From Corbicula japonica (lineage: Eukaryota > Mollusca > Bivalvia > Venerida > Cyrenidae): a stretch of DNA of 64,000 bases. The number at the start of each line of letters is the position of its first letter. Within the stretch, counting starts at the first letter, position 1. A program made the position numbers and the translations under genes. The stretch is taken from assembly GCA_038501625.1 (NCBI GenBank), contig JAZAYU010000008.1, forward strand, positions 11,470,938-11,534,937. Direction: 5' to 3'. This document shows positions 48,034 through 58,636 of this stretch, in pieces. The notes beneath the pieces are model-generated. The model did not search any database, was not told the origin of the DNA, and worked only from the letters and a program-made list of their open reading frames with translations.

Positions 48034-49557
48034 TTAATGAGCAGTCGCTAATGAGCCTAGGGCCGATATTTCTAGCCACTCGTTTCCAAGTCCGATCATT
48101 TCTGATACCTCTGCAGTTGAGTAGTCAGGGAATTCAAAATGCGAGGAAGGATTTGTATTGAGATGAAGTGTAGCACTATTTTGGATTAATCCACTGTTGG
48201 AAACCACTATATTAGAGTTCACATTTTGCACTTGTTGAATATTTGTGTCAAAATTAGGAAAATCAGTGTCTGCGAGTTTGCTTAAATCCATATTTTCAAT
48301 ATCCATTTGCCAGTTAGAAGGCATCTGAAGAATGTCTGTTAGATTATCCAGATCTGCCAGTGAGGAACCCTCGGGCTGTTGAATTATGCAGTTGTTATTG
48401 ATATGGTATTCCGTTTTCACTATAACTGCCGATTCTTCAAGCGGGGATGGTGCTGGTGTATCGTAGTGGTCCTCTGGGTAAAATGTGGACTCTGGAGTCA
48501 TTGGCGTGTATTCTGGACTAGCCGGAACCTTACCAGGTGGCGTGAGCTGACAGGAGGGAACCTGGACATTTTTGCTGGCCCTAACACATTCCTTAAACTT
48601 TTCATCAATTGTCAATTTGAATTTAAGGCGTGAACTTTGAGTATTGCTGGACTGGAGCGTTGTGAACTGGACAGGAGTGGAGAGGGCAGCTTTCACGGCC
48701 GAGGTGGTGGTCTTCTGGTAACGACTGCGATCAGTTCTTGATTTGGGCGCAGGCTTTGTGACTTTTCCCTTGGAAATAACTTCAGGTTTTGTTGAAGTAG
48801 GCTTTGCCTTTTTCCTTGGCCTGCAAGTATAAGAGTAAAACATAAGTCTTTTTATAACAAAAGCATTTTTTCTTATAACAAATATATATTTAAAGCAAAA
48901 TTCAAACTTAATACTATCTCTTCATGCAATCTTATTTTTTCATTCTCAAATTATAAACAATATTATTATTGAAAACTGGAGATGATCACAAAAATTAAAT
49001 AATTAACCAAAAACCTAAAATACTTATCCAAAACTTCAATATAAAACAAATCAAATAATGTTAAAATCCAATTTCTGCCCAAAAGTCACAATTATTGTAT
49101 GTCAATAAACTTGGCAATGAAACTGGGTCAGTGAGATGGTAAAATGAAAGTAAAACGCATAAAGCTAAACTATTATCGTTTGTAAAGAAACTGACCTGTA
49201 TTTGTAATCTGGATATTCCTGCATGTGAAGCAATCTTAATCGTTCGGCTTCTTCGATGTAAGGCTGTCTGTCATTTTCATCAAGTAATTTCCAGCGAGCT
49301 CCCAACTGTTTGCTTATTTCTGCATTGTGCATATCCGGTGCAACTTCTGAAATCTTCCTGCGCTCAATCTGCGACCAGACCATGAACGCATTCATGGGTC
49401 GTTTTACATGGTTTGTGGCTTTTTTGCACATCGTAGCATCAGAGTATGGGGTATGAGTGTTCGGGTTGATCATCTGCGACCCGAATACAACATGGTTGTT
49501 GTTCAATCCATCGTCACTGTAATCACTCGAGGCACTTGGGCTATTCTGTGGCACCAT
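48034..49557 (-). CDS. SoxC: SoxC (Sox4/11/12-type) HMG-box transcription factor, two exons
   Basis: Coding exon 1 is 49557-49196 (362 nt) and exon 2 is 48820-48034 (787 nt, stop TAA). Joined they are 1149 nt, or 382 residues. The HMG box spans about residues 50-121 and carries the Sox signature RPMNAFMVW, then [19 protein letters not shown] and the end motif YPDYKYRPRKK. The intron splits the Arg121 codon, which lies in this basic, NLS-like stretch. Beyond it are a basic Ser/Thr region, a Pro-rich [19 protein letters not shown] block, a VKTE motif at 255-258 fitting a SUMO site, and near the C-terminus [19 protein letters not shown] (346-364). That last block is the characteristic SoxC transactivation tail, so assignment to group C is strong. 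The start ATG has A at -3 and G at +4, and an in-frame TAA stands at 49566-49564, just upstream. Family knowledge: SoxC proteins are nuclear minor-groove DNA binders that drive neuronal and progenitor differentiation. The role in this animal is inferred. No frameshift or premature stop is seen. Confidence 0.95.
48821..49195 (-). other. SoxC intron, phase 2, directly after the HMG box
   Basis: On the minus strand exon 1 ends ...AAATACAG and the intron begins GTCAGT, a good donor. The intron ends with a pyrimidine-rich TACTCTTATACTTGCAG acceptor, and exon 2 opens GCCAAGGAAAAAG. Joining AG to G restores the Arg codon and gives the expected YRPRKK continuation of the Sox family. The intron is 375 bp and AT-rich. 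Vertebrate Sox4, Sox11 and Sox12 are single-exon genes, so this interruption is a useful evolutionary marker. Confidence 0.92.
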
Positions 49558-49684
49558 TGTGATTTATTGTAAGTTATACATCAAAATCCAAAGTAAATCA
49601 CTGAGTAAAATCCCTGAAATCACTAAAGTTTGTTTATCGTTCACTTATCAGCTGTTTCATACATCCGGAAGACTAGCGAGTTCT

Positions 49685-49760
49685 ATTTACCAGTGTACGA
49701 GCATTTTCGCGGTATTTATACCAATATCGAGTCACGTGCTTCTTCGCCAATCAGAACGCG
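49685..49760 (-). promoter_or_regulatory. SoxC core promoter: TATA box, CCAAT motifs, E-box
   Basis: Read on the minus strand, TATAAATA lies at 49720-49713, about 155-165 nt before the SoxC ATG. A start site near 49685 would leave a 5' UTR of about 130 nt. Further upstream are a CCAAT motif at 49721-49725, a palindromic CACGTG E-box at 49733-49738, and a second CCAAT in CGCCAATCAG at 49745-49754. Order and spacing fit a classical RNA polymerase II promoter. The transcription start is inferred. An upstream non-coding exon cannot be excluded. Confidence 0.6.
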
Positions 49761-50644
49761 ATGTGGGCAGAGTAAAGTGTCTTTCACACGCTGACAGGCG
49801 GGATTATGCGATAGAAGGCGGAGCGATCTTGTTGCTGTGCGAAAAATCGCAATTAGGTCAGCGACTTTTGAATTTCAAACGAAAATCGGATTTATTTCTG
49901 TTAGAGTCGACAGATGGTTTCCATTATAAACTAAATTTTCATCTCCTTTGAGTTCAGTGTATTCTGTGAGTATTTACGGAGTGAACTTAAACTGGGATCA
50001 ACGCTTAGTATAAACCCACGGTTTGGTAAAACTTGATGTGGGTGGTACAATGAATAATTTTACTGCATTAGTAAGTAAACTAGAATGACATCATTTTAAA
50101 TTTTCAATAACATGTTTGGGGGATTGCACATCGCACTAAAACAGTCAACATCTCCCTTCTCAGGATAGTTTAGTGGAACTGACACTCATATGAATAGTAA
50201 AGCAGGACTAATAAAAACTATGTAGATTATTAATGACTTAAAATCCGTTATTTTCATTTCAACGAAGTGCCCAGTCAAAGAAATACAACTCTTGATGCAC
50301 TAATTTACCGACGAAAATTGAGAATCTGCTCAATCCACGAACGTCATAGTCCTGAACCAGTTTTTATTGGAATTCATATCCCCCTTTAGGAATGCTTTTC
50401 TGGACACGAACCTCACGTCCACTCGATGTGCACATCTGCACATAATTTGAGGCAAGGGAAGGTACGCGTGTGGAACCACCGACTTTCCGCAAATCGAATT
50501 GTACAGCTCATACTTAGAAAATACATCATAAACCATATATATGATATAGTTATAAAAATTCGCGTTAGCCTAAATCCTTCAAAGCAGTCCTGATATTTTC
50601 AAAATAGGTCTACAGGAGGTCTGTGTGGCATGTATGATCCACCA
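49761..50644. other. SoxC upstream region
   Basis: No coding feature. The plus frame 49559-49951 runs antisense through the promoter and is incidental. Confidence 0.4.
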
Positions 50645-50710
50645 TGCTAGTCGAGGCTCGAGCCTTTCGTCCCCGGCCTTACAGACAGCCGCGCTACCGC
50701 CTGCAGATGC
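50645..50710 (-). repeat. tRNA-like SINE head, minus strand
   Basis: On the minus strand GCAGGCGGTAGCGCGGCTGT is an A-box-like start, followed 30 bp later by the B-box-like GGCTCGAGCCTC. Order and spacing match a tRNA promoter. The acceptor stem does not close convincingly, so a SINE-derived head is favoured over a functional tRNA gene. Confidence 0.5.
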
Positions 50711-51109
50711 AAAGAGAATTTCATACGTTGAAACTATGTTGCAAACAATTGGCAAGTCGCTTCCATTTACATTCACGAAAATTTTGTTTGCAATGTTATT
50801 TTCGAGATAAAATCGTAATGGTAAACTTGAGCTTATAGGAAACATCTGTATTTGAAATGTTAATCTTATCTGGCTACTGGAAAACGAAACGGATGCTGTC
50901 TCAGCAATTAATCTACACGATAGCTTCTTGTTAATCTTTAATTAAATTTGCTGTTTTCTTTCGTTATCCTTTGACTACCCTGGTCATATCTAGAGGTCGT
51001 ACTTCGTTATCTGTAATGTCAATGTGAAATTAAGCACGCATGGCATGAGTTACTGTTTTAATTGTGTGTTGCAGCACCGGTTTCCTATCATTCTAGATAC
51101 GTCAAGAGT

Positions 51110-51240
51110 CCCTGCGATCGGGTAACGGCACACGACAACCTCATTTGCATAATGAATGCGCGCGACACTACAATACGCACGTGCGCCCGTAGACTCGCTG
51201 GCTCAATTCAGAAGCGTGTGCATTTTCTATGACGTTTGCT
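51110..51240. promoter_or_regulatory. CpG-dense block with a POU octamer upstream of SoxC
   Basis: About 1.4-1.6 kb upstream of the likely SoxC start, a block unusually rich in CpG for this AT-rich window contains the octamer ATTTGCAT at 51143-51150, running straight into AATGAATGCGCGCG, then ACGCACGTGCGC. Octamers bind POU-domain factors. Placement upstream of a developmental gene makes a distal promoter or enhancer plausible but unproven. Confidence 0.3.
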
Positions 51241-52292
51241 TTCCCACGAAATACAAAATCAATAAAACCTAAAATCCAGAAATATTAAATACCAGCTTCC
51301 AGATTTTCAAACAAGAGAACGCCGTACTACTTTTTATGAAATCTAGCTCCAAGGGGGTTTGTTTATTAATGCGCTCAAAGTTCTCATTAGTTGAATTGGT
51401 ACGATTCATTTCCATATTTCAATGACACATCCCCTTCATATGACCGTGTTGAAAGAGCCTAAAGAATTTAAAGTAGTTTTGCAAACACCAGCCTTATCCA
51501 GTGAACGGGCTTACATTTTTCCAGCTGTTCCGATTCTCATGACACTGCGAGAACGCTTGTTCGGTGCCTTTTCTAATAAAATATAAACAGTGGTGTTTAA
51601 CCGAAACTTTGCTGAACCTGGTTACTGACAAGAACCCACACGATGTTTTGGAAAGAGGACCTTATCAAAATACTGAAGATAGGGGGCTGACAGGGTTGGT
51701 CCGAACTTCAATCCGGTACTTTTTTCATCCCAGTTAATTAAAAATAAGAACATTCTAATTAAGACTTAATATTTTCAGAGACAAGTTCTATGAACCTGTC
51801 TTTCCCAAAGAGAAACATTCATAAAGAAATATATTAGTGTAATTTTCCATACATTAATCGCATGGTTTTCATATTTAAAAGAGTACGAGGGCACAGGATA
51901 AAACTGCATGTGCACTGATTGCAAATAAGACTTAAGTCGTGACCAGCGCCATAAAGGTACGACCTGGAATTCTTAATCAGTGAATCCCCTAATAGAGATA
52001 AACTCCAGACTGCAGGGACTCACTATTTAAACCAAATCATTGTGGACATTGGATAGATACCCATAATTTGACATCTCTATGGAAACTATTCAGCTTTGGT
52101 GTCAGGAGTTTGTGTGCACCTAATAACATGATTAGATCCACAACTTGAGCCCATAACCGCGATTGGTTTAGATAAAACCTGAATGATAAAAAGCTATCAA
52201 CCAAATTCTGCGCTTTAGAAAATTTGTATAAAAGGTGTAAATAAGTTTCACGGCTTTTTCAGATAATTCAAGTCTTGTGCGCATGATTAACG

Positions 52293-52300
52293 TGACGTCA
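52293..52300. promoter_or_regulatory. CRE/half-MARE motif
   Basis: A perfect TGACGTCA palindrome is followed by GCAG, so it fits both a CREB site and a Maf half-site. It lies about 2.6 kb upstream of SoxC, with a CCAATCAG motif downstream at about 52360. Other TGACGTCA copies are at 16165-16172 and 24963-24970, so chance occurrence is possible. Confidence 0.25.
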
Positions 52301-53082
52301 GCAGCAGGTGCTAAGCAATCAGGCACGCGACCTCAGCCAGCTGTCGCTCTATGTGACCAATCAGAATAAAAGAAAAATACTTAAATTTTATCAATTAAGT
52401 ATTTCATATGTTTAATGTAGAGACATATGTGTTATTATTTCTGATTAAGCAAATACTTTTAAAGTTATGAATCATGTTGCCTTGATAATTGCCACCCAAC
52501 AATGTGGCGACAAAACATCAAAGTAGCGACACGAACATTGCAAGATCATCTTGGATCAATAAGTCAATTGATAAGTCATTTTAAACATTAAAAAACGATC
52601 CAGTATGAAAATATATAAACGCCATAAATCCAGATTTCGACAGCCAGCACACGACTGCAATTTTCAAGCAATTAGTGAAAAATAATGAGGAATGTGCCTA
52701 CGAAAATTTTATTGGCTTTTAAGAAATAATGGTTTAAGGCATAGTATGACAATACGACTGTGACTATCGACTTTAAGATGAAAACGACAACATCTTGTCG
52801 AAAAAACATAACGTATGCCGAAAATAATTCAAGTGTTTTAAATTCTGGGAAGTATGGGTTATTCAGATACACTGGAAAAAAACATCGAAAGTCTAAATTT
52901 CATTTTCCCTTTCAAATCTCTCCCATACCCCTATTCTTGTTCTCACCCCATCCAGTTACTTCCAAACTGGATATAATCATACTAGCACTAAAAGTCGACG
53001 GCGTTCAGGAAACAGACCGCGAAAAGATCAACCGGACCTCTGAAATGCACTGAAGTTGCTGAATATGCAAGCTGTAAAATTC

Positions 53083-53090
53083 ATTTGCAT
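53083..53090 (+). promoter_or_regulatory. isolated POU octamer ATTTGCAT
   Basis: This is a second perfect octamer on the upstream side of SoxC, in an otherwise featureless stretch. A third is at 62930-62937, followed by GAAATT. Such 8-mers are expected by chance every few tens of kb per strand, so weight is low. Confidence 0.15.
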
Positions 53091-53799
53091 GTCGCATGAA
53101 GAAACGGTAATATAGATCATATCCAAATAATTCGTTCTGGTCGGAACCGACGAAATCTGAAAACCGAAAGTGTCAAGATGTTGGTTTCAATGCTTCAAAA
53201 GGTAGCCATGATCGGTGAAACCATTAACAGCAACCCTGATATTGATGTGCTATATAGTTATCAAAATAATGATATGTTTTTATGTTAAATAGCAAAATAC
53301 AAGTCTCTTCAACATGATCAACCTATAAAAGATAAAATTCAAAACTGCGCTTTCAAATTTTCAAATATTTTTCCGCCGCCTTTAATAGTTGCAAGCGGTT
53401 ACAGGTTCCGTGCGTGTGTAGATACAATCGAGACCTGTATAAATTGGTTATCTCTTCAGTTTTCGCGATAATGACAATTAATTGATTGGTAAATTATTGA
53501 TCATTAGCTTTGGGCATTTCATAACTGGCCTGATGTTTGGAGGTCAGTTTGGACAGAACGTGTGCACATGCTGCAGCTGTCGCAATTTAAGACGGGCGTC
53601 CGTTCACACGTTTGTCTTTCTATGTGGACAGGAAGTTGCTTTTATTACTTACGAACCACTGAATGAGGTCCGGACATATTTAAATGCAGATCTATTACTG
53701 GAGGGACAGTGCAATTTATATAATCGAATTTCACTAAAAACTAAAACTAAAATTACGAATACATACATTCAGCAATCATACTGTTTTATAGTTTGTACA

Positions 53800-53870
53800 C
53801 GGGCGGATCCAAAGGTGGAGGGTGGGGGGGGGGGAGGCGGTGGGTTTGCTGGAACCTCCTTTTCGGGCAG
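53800..53870 (+). mobile_element. GGCGGATCC-type element end, fragment
   Basis: ACGGGCGGATCCAAAGGTGG is followed by a G-run, then TGCTGGAACCTCC. It shares the GGCGGATCCA start and G-rich continuation with the fragment at 21680-21622. Confidence 0.4.
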
Positions 53871-53880
53871 CAATATTTAA

Positions 53881-55932
53881 TTCATTGGGATTTTGACCAA
53901 AGAATGGAACTAATTATGTAACTATACTATGACTGCCCCAAACGAACTGGAAATCTTGCATTCGACTCTAGTACATATTGTCTCATTTTATGCCGATTAC
54001 ATTATTTTTAAAAGAATTCTTATCGTCAAATTCCCGAATACTTGCAAAGAAAGCAACAACTTGATCAGTGAAGGAGATTTAAGGAAAAGGATACACTACA
54101 GCAAACAAATACAATCCTTAGCAAATGCCTTTAGCAAAAATCTAAATGGTTAGAAAGTTATGCAAACACTTTTGTCGGCTTAAAACCTTTTGGTATTTGG
54201 GAGCCAGATGGCGCAGGTCACGTGACAATGTGCTAACAAACGAAGACAAATGTTTGTCAAAAGTTTACTGTTAAATGCCGTTATTCGACCCTTATAATCT
54301 TTCATTATCGATCAAAAGGCCTAGATGATCAGGTAAAATGGAGAGATGTGGTCGCACGACCTGCGTTTTACCAACTTCAAAGACAACACCCCGGCTGCTA
54401 TTATAATTTTAAATAGCGACAGATGGTCCTATGGTACTTATGCATAATTTTTGGAAATTTCGCCAAATATACGAGGGTGGAGCTGGGTCACGCGCTGGTA
54501 TCAAGTAGCACCTCTATGGCGAACATCAGGCAATATTTGTCAAGTTGTGATAAGACCCCCGTTTGAAGTGGCGCCGATGGCACGCGTGCTGTCCAAAAAT
54601 TATCCACATTTTCATAATCTTTTGATAAATTTTTGTCACTATCATAAAATCTACTTAGTAACGGTATTTAAAAAGCTTTTAACATTTTCAAAAGCACCTG
54701 CCGTAAATGTGTTACAATAGGCTATGGTAACACCTCAAGTTCCGTAATGAATTAGAGCTGTCACCTGGTCTTATTACCGTCACTACGGTTACCGCATACC
54801 GTGTATTATAGGGCGACAACATCACCAAGAAGTGTCTGGCGGTCTTCAACTATATGTTGTTTTTTTGCAGTAATGACCTAGTTTTTTGTACAATAATTAT
54901 TAGCCTTCGACAAAAATATCCAAAACCTCAACTACTTATTCCAGTAGCATGATACTTTATTAAATCAATATTTTGGGAAATATGCGGCATTTTTAAAAAA
55001 AAATAAATTCTATAGGTAGTTTTAAAAAATACGCTCGCATAGGTTCCCGACCACGGTGGGATGTGGTGCTTGGATCTTTAATATAGACATTCAATGAATA
55101 AATCATCATATGCTGCGTCCATCCGTGTCTTAAAATAATGCCCAATGGCACAAATGGAATCCCCCAACCGACTACCCCTCCCCAGTTAAAAGCACCACCT
55201 CACCGTTTGATCAATAGCGTGACCAAATTTTAACAAATTTTAAGGCTACAGATGTAAGCTCATAGTACATGTATTTAGGGAGCGGAAACAGGTGGCGTGG
55301 CTATAATTTATGCGCATAAACTGTATTGAAAAACAGATCAAAATTACGGTCAGTTAAGCTACAAATTGTATTTTCTTGCACGAGGTGAAATTCAGTGCAC
55401 TGACCGGTCGAAACCCTGATTCTGGGGTTTAGGGGTCTTTTGAGGTCAACAGAAAACGCCAATTTATTTTTTGGAGGTTTGACCAAAAGTGCTCCTAATC
55501 AAAATCACATTAATCGTGGCTTATCACAGTCTGTTTTATGCTGTTTCTGTCATTTCAATAAATAAGTGAGAATTTATTTTGTCAGCGATAACATCTCATG
55601 ATTTTATATTCAATGAATAAAATGGCCAAAGTTTGCTCGGACGTTGAAAACAGTTGGATTGAGAGGGCATAAATCTCCGCTATGTTATTGCTTTCATTAT
55701 TACATTCTTAAAGATACTTTTCAGGCAAAATTGAAATTCCCGCATTTTTTCCGAGTGTGAAATAAAGAAAAGTAAAACTTTTGCGAAATAACTTGTAACG
55801 AAAATAATATCTTTACTACAGAGAATAAAATATCCCGTCTTCAGAATTACAAGTCAAATCTGCTTTCTAGCACAGTTGTGTTGAGATCCCAAGTTCGATC
55901 ATTGATGGAGCGTTGTAGGTTTTAACTATTTG
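53881..55932. other. intergenic DNA
   Basis: No recognised gene. The 89-codon frame 54451-54720 crosses a less AT-rich patch (54470-54600) with no known motif. Confidence 0.4.
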
Positions 55933-56066
55933 CCTAAGGTTATAAAACTGAACATAAAAACCTGTCGCAAATCTCAAGCACCTGATGGCGACTGGTCGCC
56001 ATTTCAGCCAATCAGATACTTGAGATTTGAGACTGGTTTCCATACTCAGTTTTATAACATTGAGAC
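55933..56066. mobile_element. palindromic element family 1, copy with shortened left arm
   Basis: The left arm CTAAGGTTATAAAACTGAAC has lost ATTGGCTGAA before the centre GGCGACTGGTCGCCATTTCA. The right arm is intact to CTCAGTTTTATAACATTG. Confidence 0.75.
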
Positions 56067-56185
56067 ATAGTGTTTCCAACCAATCACCCAGGGAATGAGG
56101 CACACGAGCGTGTCGATATGTAAAACCATTAACGGGCTCTTTTGGGTGAGTACCCTTTACTTTGAGGGATATGGCTTGACCTGTT

Positions 56186-56219
56186 TAGATCCAGATTATC
56201 ATGCATATTCTGGATCTAC
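56186..56219. repeat. dispersed repeat family 2, short inverted fragment
   Basis: TAGATCCAGATTATCATGCA followed by TATTCTGGATCTA is an imperfect 34-bp palindrome built from the family-2 module GATCTGGATCTA. Confidence 0.45.
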
Positions 56220-57164
56220 AATGTAAAATCTTGGTCAGAAAATCCTCATTAAATCTAAAGCGAACAGTGTATATTTCATTTTTAGGAAGACTGACAACAG
56301 TTACTGACAGAATGCATTTTGGCCACAACGCTGGAACTGAACAAGTACTGTATCTTTTAATTAACAACAAACTCTAAATTGATAATGATACAAGTTAATG
56401 CCCGCCTAAAATTGAAATTCGTATACCAAATTTTAACGTTATGTCAACGGACAAAATTCAAAATCTCAGAAAAAAATCTATCTGCAGCAGCTTTAAATTG
56501 ATTTATGAAAATGCAAGTCACTTCCCTTCCAAATTTCGAGAAAATACTCGTAAGAATCAGGCTTCCTAATTATACCTAGTGAAATTGCCAGCAGATTTTC
56601 TCTTTATTTTTATAAATCAACCATAATCCTCGTACAAACACGTACTATTCAGCATAAATTCCGTCTGTTGACAAAAAGTTTAAAACTCGGCATGTGTTTT
56701 CAATTTTAGAAGGTACGGGCGGTAATTTTGCACGCGTCTCGGAGAGTTTAGGAAATGAGAAAAACAATTCGGGGATCCATGATAACATCATACATTAAAA
56801 CACACGTCAGGGAGGAAACGAAAATTAAGTGATAGAAGATTGCAGGGAAAAATCTAGGACAACAGATGACTCGTAGTTTCGAATTTCGGCTGTAAAAACA
56901 TTACGGCAGCAGCCGGGTTTACGAAAAACACACTGGTGCCAAGTGGCTTCCTAAAGGGCTGTGAATGTTTTTACCTATAAACTTGTCTTTGAAACATTCT
57001 AATATTCAAGGTCTCATATATGTTTCATCTCATGATGGCAAGACCTTACCGGAAGGTGATTCGAATCTTTTGCATCCAATGAGAAGATCTGAAAAGTTAT
57101 ATGCATTTTGGCGTTTGACCTGACAATAGGATGTGTGGTCGTTGATTGATGCATGAGCTTAAGG
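56220..57164. other. intergenic DNA, nothing recognised
   Basis: Unique sequence without long frames or repeats. Confidence 0.4.
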
Positions 57165-57440
57165 TTACAAAGCTGAGATTGGAAACCAGTCTCAAATCTA
57201 AAATCTCAAGCATCTGGGCCCAAGATCATAAAACTAAGTTTGGAGATCAGTCTCATTTCTCAAGCATCTGATTGGCTGAAATGGCGACCAGTCACCATTT
57301 CAGCCAATCAGATGCTTGAGATTTTATACTGATCTCCTTATTTTGTTTTATGATCTTGGGCCCTGATTGGCTGAAATGGTGACCAGTCACCATTTCAGCC
57401 AATCAAATGCTTGAAATTTGAGACTGGTTTCTAAGCTCAT
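57165..57440. mobile_element. palindromic element family 1, outer copy split by a second copy
   Basis: The left arm (AAGGTTACAAAGCTGAGATT ... CTCAAGCATCT) stops at 57215. Its continuation TGATTGGCTGAAATGG resumes at 57364 and proceeds to the right arm (TTTGAGACTGGTTTCTAAGC). The interruption is a complete second element (57216-57363). The outer copy was therefore older at this site. Confidence 0.8.
57216..57363. mobile_element. palindromic element family 1, inner complete copy (148 bp, GGGCCC ends)
   Basis: It starts GGGCCCAAGATCATAAAACT and ends with the inverse ATGATCTTGGGCCC. It sits inside another copy. Of the recipient sequence CATCT/GATTGG only one T appears doubled, so the target duplication is at most 1-2 bp or absent. 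Confidence 0.85.
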
Positions 57441-58063
57441 TGGTCATTGGTTTATGTAGAGCAGAAAATGAACAAGCAAATTAGAATCTGCATGCTCAAG
57501 CATTCGTTCACAGATGAGTACATAAATAGAATTTGAATATGTATAAAATTTAAGTAATCTAGTGTCCTACTGCATTGAATCAAATGTTTTCAAAGACTAA
57601 ATGACAACTTAAATGGTCTTGCTAGTGTCTAGTGTGTAATTGGCAAATATTCGAAAATGTATCTATGTGAGACCTCCAATTCCGTTTGTACTCGGCCCCT
57701 CAAATTTGAAAAGTTTATACATGTGTTATGATTATCTATCAGCGAGGTAAATCGCTGCGAAGCCTGAAACTAATTATGTCAGATAAACACTTGAAAACTT
57801 GCCCTAGATTCCTGGGAGTTGCCGGGATTTGCTGAAACTGAGGTTCAAAGGGATAAGAAGCTTAGGTAAATGCATTTCTACCAAATTTACCAAATGAATT
57901 TCCGTGGAAGATAAAATGCATTTGGAATTCTAAAAACTAATATGTTCGGGTTGACTACAGTATGCTATTGTTGAAGATTTCTGAAATTATGCCTGGATAT
58001 GGGAAGGGGTTTACGGAGATTTCCCACAACAATATCTAGCTGCAGTGTTATGAGACTTTGCTG
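57441..58063. other. intergenic DNA, nothing recognised
   Basis: No repeat or gene was noticed between palindrome copies. Confidence 0.35.
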
Positions 58064-58120
58064 TAAGGTCATAAATCTGCGACTGGTAACCAGTCTTAAA
58101 ACTCAAGTAACCAACTGGTT
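58064..58120. mobile_element. palindromic element family 1, left half
   Basis: AAGGTCATAAATCTGCGACT, then GGTAACCAGTCTTAAAACTC and AAGTAACCAACTGGTTGAAA, correspond to the left arm. No right arm follows. Confidence 0.5.
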
Positions 58121-58488
58121 GAAATTAAAATTTATTCTCAACTTAACAGTTGTCTCTAATCTTTTTGTGGTATTGTGTCTAGATCTCAATTTTGCTTTCG
58201 CTTAGTTCTGTGAATGCGTTCAAAATTCAAACTCAACCAATCAGATTGCTGAAATAATGTATTGGAAATTATTTCTACTAGCTCGGGGCCTGGTGCCATA
58301 GTCTTGGTATCTAATTACACTGCCTTGCGGCCTTGGTCAACTGTATCAGGAATTTGTCCCACCGGCTCGGGCCAGATTGAACTGTCTTGGGGTTTGGCTC
58401 CACTATCTATTGGCCTTGTTGCACTTTCTACGGCTTTAGTTCCAAACTATACTGAAAAGATCTTAACCTTTTGGAAAGATACACTCAA

Positions 58489-58636
58489 GGGCCCAAGATC
58501 ATAAAACTAAGATTGGAGACCAGCCACAAATCTCAAGCATCTGATTGGCTGATATGGCGACATGTCGCCATTTCAGCCAATCAGATGGTTAAGATTTGAG
58601 ACTGGTCTCCAAATTTTGTTTTATGATCTTGGGCCC
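58489..58636. mobile_element. palindromic element family 1, complete copy (148 bp, GGGCCC ends)
   Basis: GGGCCCAAGATCATAAAACT at the left and GTTTTATGATCTTGGGCCC at the right bound exactly the same length as the inner copy at 57216, which fixes the element's ends. The centre ATGGCGACATGTCGCCATTT is itself a 20-bp perfect palindrome. Confidence 0.85.

Larger units (their letters stand above)
50711..53799. other. intergenic DNA upstream of SoxC
   Basis: No gene was recognised. Possible regulatory motifs at 51143, 52293 and 53083 are listed separately. The 97-codon frame at 52760-53053 and the 132-codon frame at 53482-53880 lack recognised domains; the latter ends in the poly-G repeat below. 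Confidence 0.4.

Noticed and set aside
48034..48843. A separate gene starting MFYSYTC for SoxC exon 2
   Set aside because: The first seven codons read the intron acceptor; splicing at TTGCAG/GCC joins exon 2 in frame to the HMG-box exon.
49165..49557. 130-residue HMG-only protein as the main product
   Set aside because: Its last nine residues read past a good GTCAGT donor; it could exist only as an intron-retention form.
48034..49557. SoxC pseudogene
   Set aside because: Intact frame, consensus splice sites, conserved HMG box and conserved C-terminal tail.
53482..53880. 132-codon frame with Cys cluster
   Set aside because: No recognised domain; the tail is a translated poly-G repeat fragment.
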